NCBI RefSeq assembly: GCF_001423745.1
Contig: NZ_LMPC01000012.1
Coordinates: 644,334 to 708,333, forward strand
Length of the DNA: 64,000 nucleotides
Origin: Arthrobacter sp. Leaf337
GTDB lineage: Bacteria; Actinomycetota; Actinomycetes; Actinomycetales; Micrococcaceae
Direction: 5' to 3'
Positions 53,714-62,984 of this stretch are shown one piece after another. Both the position numbers and the translations under genes were made by a program. Within the stretch, counting starts at the first letter, position 1, and each line of letters opens with the position of its first letter. The notes beneath the pieces were generated by a model that ran no database searches, was not told the DNA's origin, and worked only from the letters and a program-made list of their open reading frames with translations.

Positions 53714-54301
53714 CTAGACGGCAGCGGCCACGCGTTCACCGTTGAAGTATTCGAGCTGCCAGCCGTCAACGGCATGGTGGTGCGCGAGGTTCAGCACGGC
53801 GTTGTCGACGCTTTGCAGGGTGCGGCCGATGGCGCGGCTGAGGCTCACACGGATGAGGGTGCCGTGGGCGACCACCAGGACGCGGCGGCCGCGGAACTCC
53901 TCGGCGAGGGTTTCCAGCGCGGCCAACCCGCGGGAGGCCGCCTCGTCCTCGCTTTCTGCGCCCCGGAAACCGCCGGGGATGCGCAGTGCGTCAAGCTCGG
54001 GCCCGGCCTGCAGGCCCTCGGCGGGCCCGAAGCTGCGCTCGGTGAGCTCCGGAATGTGCCGTGCAACGCTGAGGCCGAGCCCGTCGGCAATCAAGTTGGC
54101 CGTCTCCGCGGCACGGCCGAGCGGCGAGGACACAATCGCGTCCCACTCCTGGCCGGACAGGACGGCGACTGCGTCGCGCGCCTGGCTGCGGCCGACGTCG
54201 TTCAGCGGAATATCAGTGGATCCCTGCAGCCGGCGCTGCGCATTCCAGTCGGTCTGGCCATGGCGGACAAGGGCGAACGTCGTAAGGGTCATGCCTTCCA
54301 T
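53714..54301 (-). CDS. Histidine phosphatase family protein (PGM-like)
   Basis: A 195-residue branch-1 histidine phosphatase: LVRHGQTDWNAQRRLQGSTDIPLNDVGRSQA with the catalytic histidine of RHG, SSPLGRAAETA, the acid in ELTERSFGPAEG and VVAHGTLIR with the second histidine. Substrate unknown; members include sugar-phosphate and cobalamin phosphatases. First ATG chosen; MTLTTFALVRHG, 9 nt later, is an alternative. Confidence 0.92.
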   Translation of the reverse strand: MEGMTLTTFALVRHGQTDWNAQRRLQGSTDIPLNDVGRSQARDAVAVLSGQEWDAIVSSPLGRAAETANLIADGLGLSVARHIPELTERSFGPAEGLQAGPELDALRIPGGFRGAESEDEAASRGLAALETLAEEFRGRRVLVVAHGTLIRVSLSRAIGRTLQSVDNAVLNLAHHHAVDGWQLEYFNGERVAAAV

Positions 54302-54369
54302 TCTGCCTTGGTAGCGGGTGGGGGCCGGAAATTGTGGCTACATGAAGCCGACGTCTGCCGGGTTAAGGA

Positions 54370-54404
54370 GAGTGCCCGCCCGGGGGTTCCCCGGGCGGGC
54401 ACTC
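54370..54404. terminator. Terminator downstream of ppsA
   Basis: Perfect 16-bp hairpin: GAGTGCCCGCCCGGGG (54370-54385), loop GTT, CCCCGGGCGGGCACTC (54389-54404), beginning 15 nt after the ppsA stop and lacking a long U-tract. Confidence 0.8.
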
Positions 54405-54419
54405 GTTTCACACAGAGAA

Positions 54420-56837
54420 TCAGTTCGCGTCTCCGCCGACCGCCGCGACGACCTCTTCGCCGCGGGCCGCACCGGCGAGCCGGAGCCAGGTGTCCACCAC
54501 GGTGTCGGGGTTCAGGGAAACGGAATCGATGCCTTCCCCGACCAGCCACTCGGCGAAGTCCGCGTGGTCGCTGGGCCCCTGGCCGCAGATGCCGACGTAC
54601 TTCCCGCGAGCTTTGCACGCCTTGATGGCCATGCTGAGGAGCTTCTTGATGGCAGGGTCGCGTTCATCGAAGCCACCCGAGACGATCGCCGAATCCCGGT
54701 CAAGGCCCAGGCCCAGCTGGGTCATGTCATTGGAGCCGATGGAGAACCCGTCGAAGTGGTCCAGGAACTCGTCCGCAAGCAGCGCGTTGGACGGAATCTC
54801 GCACATCATGATCACCTCGAGGCCATTCTCGCCGCGGACCAGGCCGTTCTCCGCCAGCAGCTCGATGACGCCGCGGGCCTCGTCCAGGGTCCGCACGAAC
54901 GGGATCATCAGCTTGACGTTGGTCAGCCCCATCTCGTTGCGGACGAAGGACAGGGCCTCGCACTCAAGGTCGAAGCAGTCCCGGAAGGACGGCTCCAGGT
55001 ACCGCGAGGCCCCGCGGAAGCCGAGCATCGGGTTCTCCTCGTGCGGCTCGTAGGCCGGTCCGCCGATCAGGTTCGCGTACTCGTTGGACTTGAAGTCGGA
55101 CATGCGCACAATCACGGGCTCAGGGGCGAAGGCCGCCGCGATGGTGGACACGCCCTCGGCCAGGCGCTTGATGTAGTAGTCGCGCGGGCTGCCGTAGGCG
55201 GCGATCCGTTCCCGGATCTCCGCGGCGACGTCCGCCGGCTGCTCGTCCAGGTTCAGCAGTGCCTTGGGGTGGATGCCGATCTGGCGGTTGATGATGAATT
55301 CGAGCCGGGCCAGGCCCACGCCGTGGTTGGGCAGCTGCGCGAAGGTGAACGCCTGCTCCGGGGTTCCGACATTCATCATGACCTTGACCGGGGCCTCGGG
55401 CAGCTGGGTGATCTCGGTTTCCTCGACGCTGAAGTCCAGGAGCCCTTCGTAGATCACGCCGGTCTCGCCGTCGGCGCAGGAAACGGTCACCTCAAGGCCG
55501 TCGGAGAGCGCGTCCGTGGCGCCCCCGGTACCGACGACGGCGGGAATCCCCAGTTCCCGGGCAATGATGGCCGCGTGGCAGGTGCGTCCGCCGCGGTTCG
55601 TCACGATGGCGGAGGCACGCTTCATGATCGGTTCCCAGTCCGGGTCGGTCATGTCGGCGACGAGGACATCTCCGGTCTTGAAGGCGGCCATCTGGTCGAT
55701 CGAGCTGAGAATGCGGACGGTGCCGGCGCCGATGCGCTGGCCGATGGCGCGGCCTTCGACGAGCACCCGGCCGGTCCCGTTGAGGCGGAAACGGCTCAAG
55801 CTGCCGGAGGTGCGGCGGGACTGCACGGTCTCCGGGCGCGCCTGGAGGATGTACAGTCCGCCGTCGATCCCGTCCTTGCCCCATTCGATGTCCATGGGGC
55901 GGCCGTAGTGGTTCTCGATGGCGACGGCGTGCCGGGCGAGCTGCTCGACGTCGTCGTCCGTGAGGCTGAAGCGGTTCCGCAACGAGGCCTCAACCGGAAC
56001 AAAATCGATGGTGTGGCCCACTTCGCGGTTGCTCGTGTAGGTCATCTGGAGCGCCTTCTCACCCAGTCCGCGCTTGAGGATCGCCGGGCGGCCGGCCTGG
56101 AGGGCGGGCTTGTAGACGTAGAACTCATCCGGGTTGACGGCGCCCTGGACCACGGCCTCGCCGAGGCCGTAAGAGGACGTGACGAACACGGCGTCGTTGA
56201 ATCCTGATTCGGTGTCCATGGTGAACATGACGCCGGAGGCCCCGACGTCGGAGCGCACCATCCGCTGGATGCCGGCCGAAAGCGCCACCTCGGCGTGCTC
56301 GAACTTGTGGTGCACGCGGTAGGCGATGGCCCGGTCGTTGTAGAGGGACGCGAACACATCCTTGATGGCGAGCAGGATGTTCTCGATGCCGCGGACGTTC
56401 AGGAAGGTTTCCTGCTGCCCGGCGAAGGAAGCGTCCGGAAGGTCTTCGGCCGTTGCACTGGACCGGACAGCCCAGGAGAGGTCCTCGGATCCCCCGTGCT
56501 TGTCCACCAGCTGCTGGTAGGACTCCCTGATCTGCGCTTCGAAGTCCGGCAGGAACGGCGTCTCGCGCATAAGGGTACGGATTTCCTGACCGGCCGAGGC
56601 GAGGGCTGTCACGTCGTCAGTGTCCAGGCCGATGAGCCGGTCGGCGATCTTCTGGTCCAGGCCGGAGTCTGCAAGGAAGGTGCGGTACGCGTCCGCAGTC
56701 GTGGCGAAACCGTCCGGGACCTGGACGCCGGCCGAGGTCAGGTTCTGCACCATCTCACCGAGGGACGCGTTCTTTCCGCCCACCCGGTCCAGGTCCTTGA
56801 GTCCGAGTTCTGAGAACCACAGGATGTCTGTCGTCAT
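54420..56837 (-). CDS. ppsA: Phosphoenolpyruvate synthase (pyruvate, water dikinase)
   Basis: Makes phosphoenolpyruvate from pyruvate and ATP for gluconeogenesis. 805 residues, full length. N-terminal ATP-grasp ([41 protein letters not shown]), phosphohistidine domain with H421 in [18 protein letters not shown], and C-terminal PEP/pyruvate barrel ([29 protein letters not shown]). RBS AAAGGAG 8 nt before the ATG. The regulatory kinase/phosphorylase gene lies 151 nt upstream on the same strand. Confidence 0.98.
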   Translation of the reverse strand: MTTDILWFSELGLKDLDRVGGKNASLGEMVQNLTSAGVQVPDGFATTADAYRTFLADSGLDQKIADRLIGLDTDDVTALASAGQEIRTLMRETPFLPDFEAQIRESYQQLVDKHGGSEDLSWAVRSSATAEDLPDASFAGQQETFLNVRGIENILLAIKDVFASLYNDRAIAYRVHHKFEHAEVALSAGIQRMVRSDVGASGVMFTMDTESGFNDAVFVTSSYGLGEAVVQGAVNPDEFYVYKPALQAGRPAILKRGLGEKALQMTYTSNREVGHTIDFVPVEASLRNRFSLTDDDVEQLARHAVAIENHYGRPMDIEWGKDGIDGGLYILQARPETVQSRRTSGSLSRFRLNGTGRVLVEGRAIGQRIGAGTVRILSSIDQMAAFKTGDVLVADMTDPDWEPIMKRASAIVTNRGGRTCHAAIIARELGIPAVVGTGGATDALSDGLEVTVSCADGETGVIYEGLLDFSVEETEITQLPEAPVKVMMNVGTPEQAFTFAQLPNHGVGLARLEFIINRQIGIHPKALLNLDEQPADVAAEIRERIAAYGSPRDYYIKRLAEGVSTIAAAFAPEPVIVRMSDFKSNEYANLIGGPAYEPHEENPMLGFRGASRYLEPSFRDCFDLECEALSFVRNEMGLTNVKLMIPFVRTLDEARGVIELLAENGLVRGENGLEVIMMCEIPSNALLADEFLDHFDGFSIGSNDMTQLGLGLDRDSAIVSGGFDERDPAIKKLLSMAIKACKARGKYVGICGQGPSDHADFAEWLVGEGIDSVSLNPDTVVDTWLRLAGAARGEEVVAAVGGDAN

Positions 56838-56988
56838 AGTTGCTGCTCCTTTGCAGATGATGGCATGCAGATGTGCCGCCCCGCTCGCGGCGATAGCCGT
56901 TTGGTGGGCGCGAATCCTGTCCACAGTGACAGGTCTCGGGCGCTCTTTCCACATGATGTGCGCCACACTCAGATTGTGAAAAATTTCC

Positions 56989-57807
56989 CTAATGCTTGAG
57001 GTTCATGCGCTGCAGGATTGTCGCAGCCATTTCCTCCACGGACACCGTTGCTGAATTCAGGTACGGAATCCGGTGGGAGACGTACAGCTGCTCGGCGCTG
57101 CGGAGCTCGAATCCGCACTGCCGAAGCGACGCGTAGGGCGAACCGCGGCGCCGTTCGGTGCGGATCTGGCTCAGGCGCAGGGGGTTGGAGGAGAGACCGA
57201 AACATTTCTCAACGAAAGGCCGCAGCGGCTTGGGGAGCCCCTCGCGTTCGAAGTCCTCGTCCACCAGCGGGAAGTTCGCGGCGAAAATTCCGTGTTGCAG
57301 CGCCAGGTACATGGTGGTGGGAGTTTTTCCGCAGCGGGACGGCGCCACCAGGATGACCTGGGCCTTTTCCAGCGCACGCAGGCTCTGTCCGTCGTCGTGT
57401 TCCATGGCGTACTCGACGGCGGCCATCCTGGATTGGTACCGCTCCGCGTTGCCCAGGCCATGCGCCCTGCCGGGCTCGCCGCTGGCCGGCGAGCCGAGGG
57501 CCTGCTCCAGCTGTCCGACGTGCGTCCCGATCAGGTCCACGATGATCCCCTTGCACGTGGCCAGGGTCTGGCGGATGTCGCTGCTGACTGCTGTGGAGAA
57601 GACGATCGGCCGCAGACCGCTGGCGGCCAGTTTGTCGATAGTGCCGACGACGGTCCTGGCCTGTTCGACGGTGGTGATGAAGGGGACCGTGATGCGGTCA
57701 AAGTGATTCGCGGGAAACTGTGTCAACAAGGTGTTGCCGAGCGTTTCCGCGGTGATGCCGGTGCTGTCCGAAAGAAAGTAGACAGGCCGCAGATCGTCAT
57801 TGGTCAT
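56989..57807 (-). CDS. ppsR: Pyruvate, water dikinase regulatory protein (DUF299)
   Basis: A bifunctional ADP-dependent kinase/Pi-dependent phosphorylase that switches PEP synthase off and on by phosphorylating a threonine next to its catalytic His. 272 residues; P-loop-like [19 protein letters not shown] and [24 protein letters not shown] are the family motifs. Located directly upstream of ppsA, its target. ATG chosen at 57805-57807 with CAGAAT 6 nt before it; in-frame extension upstream is not conserved. Confidence 0.95.
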   Translation of the reverse strand: MTNDDLRPVYFLSDSTGITAETLGNTLLTQFPANHFDRITVPFITTVEQARTVVGTIDKLAASGLRPIVFSTAVSSDIRQTLATCKGIIVDLIGTHVGQLEQALGSPASGEPGRAHGLGNAERYQSRMAAVEYAMEHDDGQSLRALEKAQVILVAPSRCGKTPTTMYLALQHGIFAANFPLVDEDFEREGLPKPLRPFVEKCFGLSSNPLRLSQIRTERRRGSPYASLRQCGFELRSAEQLYVSHRIPYLNSATVSVEEMAATILQRMNLKH

Positions 57808-57813
57808 GAACGT

Positions 57814-57819
57814 ATTCTG
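57814..57819 (-). promoter_or_regulatory. Candidate -10 box of ppsR
   Basis: CAGAAT on the minus strand, N6, then ATG 57807; no RBS. Confidence 0.4.
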
Positions 57820-57948
57820 CCCCAGGGCCGGGCTCCGTCCGGAATCGACGGGACGGGCCGTCTGGTCCGGTACGACAAGCTGCAGCCTTTCGACGCTGCC
57901 AGGCGTCACACTGCTCCGGGCACTGATCACGAAGCCACGCCCTCGAAC

Positions 57949-58698
57949 CTACCCGGCCGCCCTGGCTTCAACCGCGTATGCATTAGCCTGCTCGCGCACC
58001 TGGCGCACGTAGGAATCGGACTGATTGTAGGAAAGCACGGCGTCGGTCCATCCCCGCGCGGTGGTGAGGTCGCGGCCGCCCCCGCACAGGTACGAGGCGG
58101 CGCTGAGGGCGGCGTCGTCGATGTTCAGCGGGTCGGCGTATCCGTCACCGTTCCCGTCCTGCCCTGCCAGCTCCCACGTGGAGGGGATGAACTGCATGGG
58201 TCCGACGGCGCGGTCCCAGAGGGCGTCGCCGTCGAGGACGCCGTCGTCCGTGTCCGGGATGGCGGCGAAACTGCCGCCGTCGAGACTGGGCCCGATGATT
58301 GGTCCGCTCACCTGCCCGGTGCCCGACAAACTTCCGCCGCCGTGGCTGCCGTGCGCCGACTCAACGAAGCCGACGGCCGCCACGGTATTCCACCCGATCC
58401 GGCATGCCGGTGCGGCCGTGTTGGCGAGCTCCGCTGCCATTGCATAGGCCTGGAGCGCCCGGGCTGGTATGCCGGTGTCCGCCGCGGTCCGGTCAAGCCA
58501 TTTCGCGTCCATCGTGCTGTCAGTGATGTCCACTGCACGGGCGCCGGACAGTGTCGCGAGCTTCGCGCCTGATTGAGGCGGAGCCGCCAGGTCCCCAAAC
58601 CCTGCCTCACCGGGTGCGCGGAGCACCCAGAAAAGGAGTCCGGTGATGACGCAGATCGCGAAAAGGCAGAAGACCGCAAGGCGTTTCAGGCGAAGCAT
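57949..58698 (-). CDS. Lytic murein transglycosylase (MltB-like)
   Basis: A 249-residue exported or membrane-anchored protein: one N-terminal helix (LAVFCLFAICVITGLLFWVL, 8-27), then a lysozyme-like SLT/MltB domain with catalytic Glu in AVGFVESAHGSHGGG, RAVGPMQFIPSTWELAG and the calcium-loop-like DGNGDGYADPLNIDDAALSAASYLC, ending YNQSDSYVRQVREQANAYA. It cuts peptidoglycan glycan strands outside the membrane. Confidence 0.92.
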   Translation of the reverse strand: MLRLKRLAVFCLFAICVITGLLFWVLRAPGEAGFGDLAAPPQSGAKLATLSGARAVDITDSTMDAKWLDRTAADTGIPARALQAYAMAAELANTAAPACRIGWNTVAAVGFVESAHGSHGGGSLSGTGQVSGPIIGPSLDGGSFAAIPDTDDGVLDGDALWDRAVGPMQFIPSTWELAGQDGNGDGYADPLNIDDAALSAASYLCGGGRDLTTARGWTDAVLSYNQSDSYVRQVREQANAYAVEARAAG

Positions 58699-58750
58699 GG
58701 ACTAGCCGGGCAGGCCAATGCCTCGACAAACAGCACATGCCCGCATCGAG

Positions 58751-59053
58751 TCAGCCTTCACACTCAATACAGTACGCGTGGCCGTCCTTTTCTCGGGCGA
58801 TCTGTGAACGGTGCCGCACCAGGAAGCAGGAGTAGCAGGTGAACTCGTCCCGTGCCTGGGGCACCACCTGAACCACCAGCTCCTCGGCCACAAACTCGCC
58901 ACCGGGAACAATGGAATCGTCCAGTGCATCTGCTTCGTCCAGGTCGCGGACAACGCTGCGGGCATCAGGGGCGTTCGCCGACTGCAGCGCTTCCAGGGAG
59001 CTGTCCTGCGATTCCTTGACGTCGGAACGTACTTCGTCGTAATCAGTTGCCAC
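58751..59053 (-). CDS. DUF4193 family small zinc-ribbon protein
   Basis: A 100-residue acidic protein. MATDYDEVRSDVKESQDSSLEALQSA is the usual DUF4193 start; the C-terminus has CYSCFLVRHRSQIAREKDGHAYCIECEG with two C-x2-C pairs, a zinc-ribbon. DUF4193 is confined to Actinobacteria; function unknown. Divergent from the GAF protein gene. Confidence 0.93.
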   Translation of the reverse strand: MATDYDEVRSDVKESQDSSLEALQSANAPDARSVVRDLDEADALDDSIVPGGEFVAEELVVQVVPQARDEFTCYSCFLVRHRSQIAREKDGHAYCIECEG

Positions 59054-59264
59054 TTGGGGGTTCTCGTTTCAGGTGTATTTGTTGGCCGGAAGAAACTTAC
59101 ACCATCTCCCCGTTAAGTCACCCGGTCTCCGTCCCTCCACCGGGCTGAAGGCAGTTCCGGTGAACCGGATTGTGGCCAGAGCGGGGCGGATTTCGCGGTA
59201 CGGTCCTATGCTTTTCCTACAGGGTTTTGCAGGAAGCCGCAACGTCTTAATTTGAGCGTGCAAC

Positions 59265-59960
59265 ATGGCCGAAGCTACGAACAGCGGACCGGAACCACCG
59301 GTTGCCTTCCCGTCCGCGGTCCTGGAGATTCCCGACGTACAAGCCTTCCTCGGCGATGCAGCGGAAGAACTCGTCGAAGCGGGCGGGGGAGCTGCCCGGG
59401 GTTTCCTTTGGGCCATCACGCGTGTGGGGCCTGGCGAAGTCCGGAATTGGACCGCGGGCTCGCTCAAGGGGCGGCAGGTCGACGGACTTCAAAGCTCGTT
59501 CGCGGACGGTCCTGCCCGGGCCGCGGTGGCGAGCGCCGAATTCGTCCACATCCCCGACGCCGCTGCAGACCGCCGGTGGCCCGGGTATTCCGCCGCCATT
59601 GCCGGTCAGGGCATGGGATCGGTGCTGTCCGTGCCCATGATCGATGAGTGGGAGATCAACGCCGCCCTGACGCTGTACGCACCGGCCCCGCACGCCTTCA
59701 CCAGCGACGACGTCATCCGGGCCCTTGCATGCGCGCGGCGGTTGTCCAAGGTGTGCCATTTGCTGTTGGAGCTGGCGCGGAAGGCACGGACCGCCAACAC
59801 GCTGCCGCTTTCTCCCCTGACCGAACTGGCGGTGGAATCCTTGATCCGCGAATACGGCCTCACTGAGGAGTCAGCCATACAGTACCTGCAGGCAGTGGCA
59901 CGTGATCTTGCGTTCATGTCCCCAACGGCTCCCGAGGCCGGCACCACTAGCGCCGCCTGA
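59265..59960 (+). CDS. GAF domain protein with C-terminal ANTAR-like helices
   Basis: A 231-residue protein with a GAF fold (about 25-165): GFLWAITRVGPGEVRNWTAGSLKGRQVDGLQSSFADGPARAAVASAEFVHIPDAAADRRWPGY, VLSVPMIDEWEINAALTLYAPAPHAF. The C-terminal helices (LTELAVESLIREYGLTEESAIQYLQAVARDLAF) resemble a short ANTAR domain but lack a full AKGILM core. Probably signal sensing, perhaps with RNA binding. No RBS near ATG; TAATTT lies 11 nt upstream. Confidence 0.8.
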   Translation: MAEATNSGPEPPVAFPSAVLEIPDVQAFLGDAAEELVEAGGGAARGFLWAITRVGPGEVRNWTAGSLKGRQVDGLQSSFADGPARAAVASAEFVHIPDAAADRRWPGYSAAIAGQGMGSVLSVPMIDEWEINAALTLYAPAPHAFTSDDVIRALACARRLSKVCHLLLELARKARTANTLPLSPLTELAVESLIREYGLTEESAIQYLQAVARDLAFMSPTAPEAGTTSAA

Positions 59961-59986
59961 CAAGCAGGCCGGGGCTCGGGTGTCCC

Positions 59987-60262
59987 TTACCGCTCGATGC
60001 AGACGGTGAGATCCAGGTGGATGTCATTGGCGGCCGCGAGGCGGTCCTGGAGATAAAGGGCCAGGCTCGCGTCGGTGGCGGTGTGAACGCTATTGGGCAC
60101 GGCGCCCCGCAGAAGCGCCTGCGTGTTGGTGGACTTGACCATGTCCAGCGGCGCCCAGCCGCGGTGGCTGGAGGTGAGGCGCTCGATGTCCGTGCGGAAG
60201 GAGCGCTGGTGGTCCTCACGGACGGTGGCGCGAACAGTGAACGGGATAAAGGTAGTAGGCAA
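59987..60262 (-). CDS. Hypothetical protein (91 aa)
   Basis: A small protein, LPTTFIPFTVRATVREDHQR to ANDIHLDLTVCIER, alternating beta-like and helical segments, no signal or membrane segment. TTG 60260-60262 is chosen because AGAGGA lies 6 nt upstream; a TTG 21 nt earlier lacks an RBS. Codon use resembles real genes. No family recognised. Convergent with the GAF gene, 26 nt apart. Confidence 0.65.
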   Translation of the reverse strand: MPTTFIPFTVRATVREDHQRSFRTDIERLTSSHRGWAPLDMVKSTNTQALLRGAVPNSVHTATDASLALYLQDRLAAANDIHLDLTVCIER

Positions 60263-60527
60263 GGAGGTCCTCTCAAAGGGCAACCGGTGGTCAGCGCCCG
60301 GTTATTACAAGGCTCCCAAGGGTCCCTGTTATTCCCCTGCCGCCGTCAAGGAGTCCGAGGTCACGCCCGGAAGTTCCTCCCGGATTAGGCCTAAAGCCCC
60401 TCGTGGGTCCTGCCGCCCTGCGGGTAGGTTGATTGCAGCCACGGGCCGTCCAGGCACAGCGGAGTGACTGCGGCCGTGGCAGGCGGTCCCGCCGATGTTC
60501 ATGGGTGCCATCGGCGACCGTCGCCTT

Positions 60528-60573
60528 CCGGATGATGAGTTGCCCCGCCACAGGGGCGGGGTAACTCATCCGG
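60528..60573. repeat. Long bulged hairpin
   Basis: Left arm 60528-60549 and right arm 60555-60573 pair over 18-19 bp with a 3-nt bulge and one G-U-type pair around loop ACAGG. No protein gene explains it; RNA structure or second terminator. Confidence 0.4.
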
Positions 60574-60601
60574 GGGCTTGTAAGCAACCATTTGTAGAGT
60601 T

Positions 60602-60644
60602 CGACGCCGGCGGGCCACCTTTGTCAGGTGACCCGCCGGCGTCG
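60602..60644 (-). terminator. Terminator of the lipA-metF-permease-purU operon
   Basis: 19-nt arms CGACGCCGGCGGGCCACCT (60602-60620) and AGGTGACCCGCCGGCGTCG (60626-60644) with one mismatch and loop TTGTC, 20 nt past the purU stop. No long U-tract. Confidence 0.75.
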
Positions 60645-60663
60645 TACTTCCCAGGAAACGGCG

Positions 60664-61515
60664 CTACCGCAAGATCACGGTGCGGTTGCCCAGCAGCATT
60701 ATCCTGCCCTCGCAGTGCCAGCGCACGGCGTTGCGGAGGGCGGCGCATTCGGCGTCCCGGCCAACGGCCACCAGGTCGTCGGCGGTGTAGGTGTGGTCCA
60801 CGTCAATGACCTGCTGTGAAATGATCGGGCCCTCATCGAGTTCCGCGTTGACGTAATGGGCCGTCGCGCCCACGGTCTTAACCCCGCGGTCGTAAGCCTG
60901 GTGGTACGGCTTCGCACCCTTGAAGCTGGGCAGGAACGAGTGGTGGATATTGATCGTCCGGCCGGCCAGCTTGGCCGAGAGTTCATCGCTGAGGACCTGC
61001 ATGTAGCGGGCGAGCACCACGAGCTCCACATCGAACTCGTCGACCAGTTCCAGAAGCCGTGCCTCTGCTTCCGGCTTGGTGTCCTTCGTGACCGGGAGGT
61101 GGAAGAACGGGATGCCGTGCCACCGGACCAGGTCCTCCTGCTCGCGGTGGTTGGAGACCACCGCGACGATCTCCACCGGAATATCCCCCGTGCGGGCACG
61201 GAACAGCAGGTCATTGAGGCAGTGGCCCATTTTGGACACCATCACCAGGACACGGCGCTTGCGGCCATGCGGCTCCAGCTGCCAGTTCATCTGCCACTTC
61301 TCCGCCAGGGACGTGAAATCCTGGCGAAGTTCCTCGGTGCTGGAGGAATCCTGCCCCGAATCGAAGTGCACGCGCATAAAGAAGTGCCCTTGCCCGCGGT
61401 CCCCGTACTGCTTGTTGTCGATGATGTCGCAGCCGTGGTCCAGGAGGAATCCCGAAATCGCGTGGACAATGCCCGGCGACTCGGCACAGTCCAGGGTCAG
61501 CACATGCTCGCTCAT
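60664..61515 (-). CDS. purU: Formyltetrahydrofolate deformylase
   Basis: Releases formate from 10-formyl-tetrahydrofolate, balancing the one-carbon pool. 283 residues: N-terminal ACT domain (LTLDCAESPGIVHAISGFLLDHGCDI), then the formyltransferase fold with NIHHSFLPSFKGAKPYHQAYDRGVKTVGATAHYV (catalytic N/H) and DEGPIISQQVI. The start overlaps the permease stop by 4 nt (ATGA). Last gene of the operon before a terminator. Confidence 0.97.
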   Translation of the reverse strand: MSEHVLTLDCAESPGIVHAISGFLLDHGCDIIDNKQYGDRGQGHFFMRVHFDSGQDSSSTEELRQDFTSLAEKWQMNWQLEPHGRKRRVLVMVSKMGHCLNDLLFRARTGDIPVEIVAVVSNHREQEDLVRWHGIPFFHLPVTKDTKPEAEARLLELVDEFDVELVVLARYMQVLSDELSAKLAGRTINIHHSFLPSFKGAKPYHQAYDRGVKTVGATAHYVNAELDEGPIISQQVIDVDHTYTADDLVAVGRDAECAALRNAVRWHCEGRIMLLGNRTVILR

Positions 61516-62984
61516 TTCCTGACGTCCCCGAGTTCCCGCTCAACGGCTGCTCCGGGCTCCATGTCCTGGCTGAGTTCAGCCTGGAACGTCGCATAACGGG
61601 CCAGGTGCGCGGGCCGGCGGCGCAGCACCAACCAAGCGGCACCGAGAAGGATGAACCACACCGGCGTCACCAGGAGCGCCAGCAGGGTGTCCGGCTGCGT
61701 GGTCAGTGCCCACAGGACGAACGCGAAGAAGGCGAAGACCACCCAGACCATGGGGATGCCTCCGGGCATCCGGTACTTGGATGCCTCATGCAGCTGCGGG
61801 CGGCGCCGGCGGAATGCCAGGTAGCTGGCCAGGATGATGGACCACACAAAAACGAAGCAGACGGCGGAGACGGTGGTCACCATGTCGAATGCCTTGCCGA
61901 TGTCCGAGCCCGCATACATCAGGATGACGCCGGAGAGCAGCAGGACGCAGGAGAGGAACAGCGCATTCTGCGGGACCTTGCGGCGGGACAGGCGGCTGAA
62001 TACAGACGGCGCGTCACCTTCCTGGGCCAGGCCGTAGACCATGCGCGAGGTGGAGTAGATGCCGGAGTTGGCCGAGGACATCGCCGAGCTAAGCACCACC
62101 AGGTTCACCACGGTGGCCGCGGCACCGAGGCCGGCCAGGGAAAACATGGCGATGAACGGGCTGTGGCCGGCCTGGAACTGGGTCCACGGGGTGACGGACA
62201 TCAGGATGATGAGCGCGCCAACATAGAAGAGCAGTACGCGGATGGGAATGGAGTTGATGGCCTTGGGCAGGTTCTTCTCCGGGTCCTTGGCCTCGGCGGC
62301 TGTGGTGCCCACCAGTTCAATGCCCACAAAGGCGAAGACTGCGATCTGGAAGCCGGCCACAAAGCCCATGAACTCGTTCGGGAAGAAGCCGCCGTGGCTC
62401 CACAGGTTCGTGAAGGTGGCCGGGCCGGCGTCGGACTGGAAGCCGGTGAAAATCATGAACAGGCCCACGATGATAAGCGCCGCGATGGCGATGATCTTGA
62501 TCAGCGCGAACCAGAACTCCGTCTCGCCGAACGCCTTCACAGTGGTGAGGTTCAGGAGCAGGAGGATGGCCACGGTGGCCAGGCCCGGGATCCACAGCGG
62601 GAGCCCCGGCCAGAGTTCCTTCGAGTAACCGGCTATGGCGATCACGTCCGCGATTCCGGTGATCACCCAGCAGAACCAGTAGGTCCAGCCCGTGAAGAAA
62701 CCGGCCCACGGCCCCAGCAGGTCAGCCGCGAAGTCGCTGAAGGATTTGTAGTTCAGGTTGGACAGCAGGAGTTCGCCCATGGCCCGCATGACGAAGAACA
62801 GCATGAAGCCGATGATCATGTAGACGAAGATGACGGACGGGCCGGCCGCCGAAATGGTTTTGCCGGATCCCATGAAGAGGCCGGTTCCGATGGCGCCGCC
62901 AATGGCAATCAGCTGGATGTGCCGGTTGCTGAGCTGCCTTTCAAGATGCGGCTCCTGGTGGGACGTCAGGGTCTTAGTTGTCAC
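61512..62984 (-). CDS. Amino acid permease, AAT/CycA type
   Basis: A 490-residue, 12-helix APC-family importer. LSNRHIQLIAIGGAIGTGLFMGSGKTISAAGPSVIFVYMIIGF and GELLLSNLNYKSFSDFAADLLGPWAGFFTGWTYWF match the D-serine/D-alanine/glycine transporter group, so glycine or serine import fits the one-carbon operon. GTG 62984 with GAGGAG upstream lies inside the 3' end of metF (11 nt overlap); the stop overlaps purU. Confidence 0.93.
   Translation of the reverse strand: MTTKTLTSHQEPHLERQLSNRHIQLIAIGGAIGTGLFMGSGKTISAAGPSVIFVYMIIGFMLFFVMRAMGELLLSNLNYKSFSDFAADLLGPWAGFFTGWTYWFCWVITGIADVIAIAGYSKELWPGLPLWIPGLATVAILLLLNLTTVKAFGETEFWFALIKIIAIAALIIVGLFMIFTGFQSDAGPATFTNLWSHGGFFPNEFMGFVAGFQIAVFAFVGIELVGTTAAEAKDPEKNLPKAINSIPIRVLLFYVGALIILMSVTPWTQFQAGHSPFIAMFSLAGLGAAATVVNLVVLSSAMSSANSGIYSTSRMVYGLAQEGDAPSVFSRLSRRKVPQNALFLSCVLLLSGVILMYAGSDIGKAFDMVTTVSAVCFVFVWSIILASYLAFRRRRPQLHEASKYRMPGGIPMVWVVFAFFAFVLWALTTQPDTLLALLVTPVWFILLGAAWLVLRRRPAHLARYATFQAELSQDMEPGAAVERELGDVRK

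Larger units (their letters stand above)
60263..60663. other. Intergenic region downstream of purU, no gene called
   Basis: About 400 nt between the 91-residue gene and purU. It contains two long hairpins (60528-60573 and 60602-60644). A minus-strand open frame at 60329-60511 was considered and not called. Confidence 0.5.

Noticed and set aside
54318..56207. 629-codon plus-strand open frame
   Set aside because: Antisense to ppsA, whose motifs are complete.
56950..56960. CACATGATGTG in the ppsA upstream region
   Set aside because: Short palindrome, no matching regulator nearby.
60329..60511. 60-codon minus-strand open frame after purU (APMNIGGTACHGRSH...)
   Set aside because: Looks somewhat protein-like, but third-position GC is low for this genome, no RBS, and it lies beyond the operon terminator. 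Conservation would be needed.
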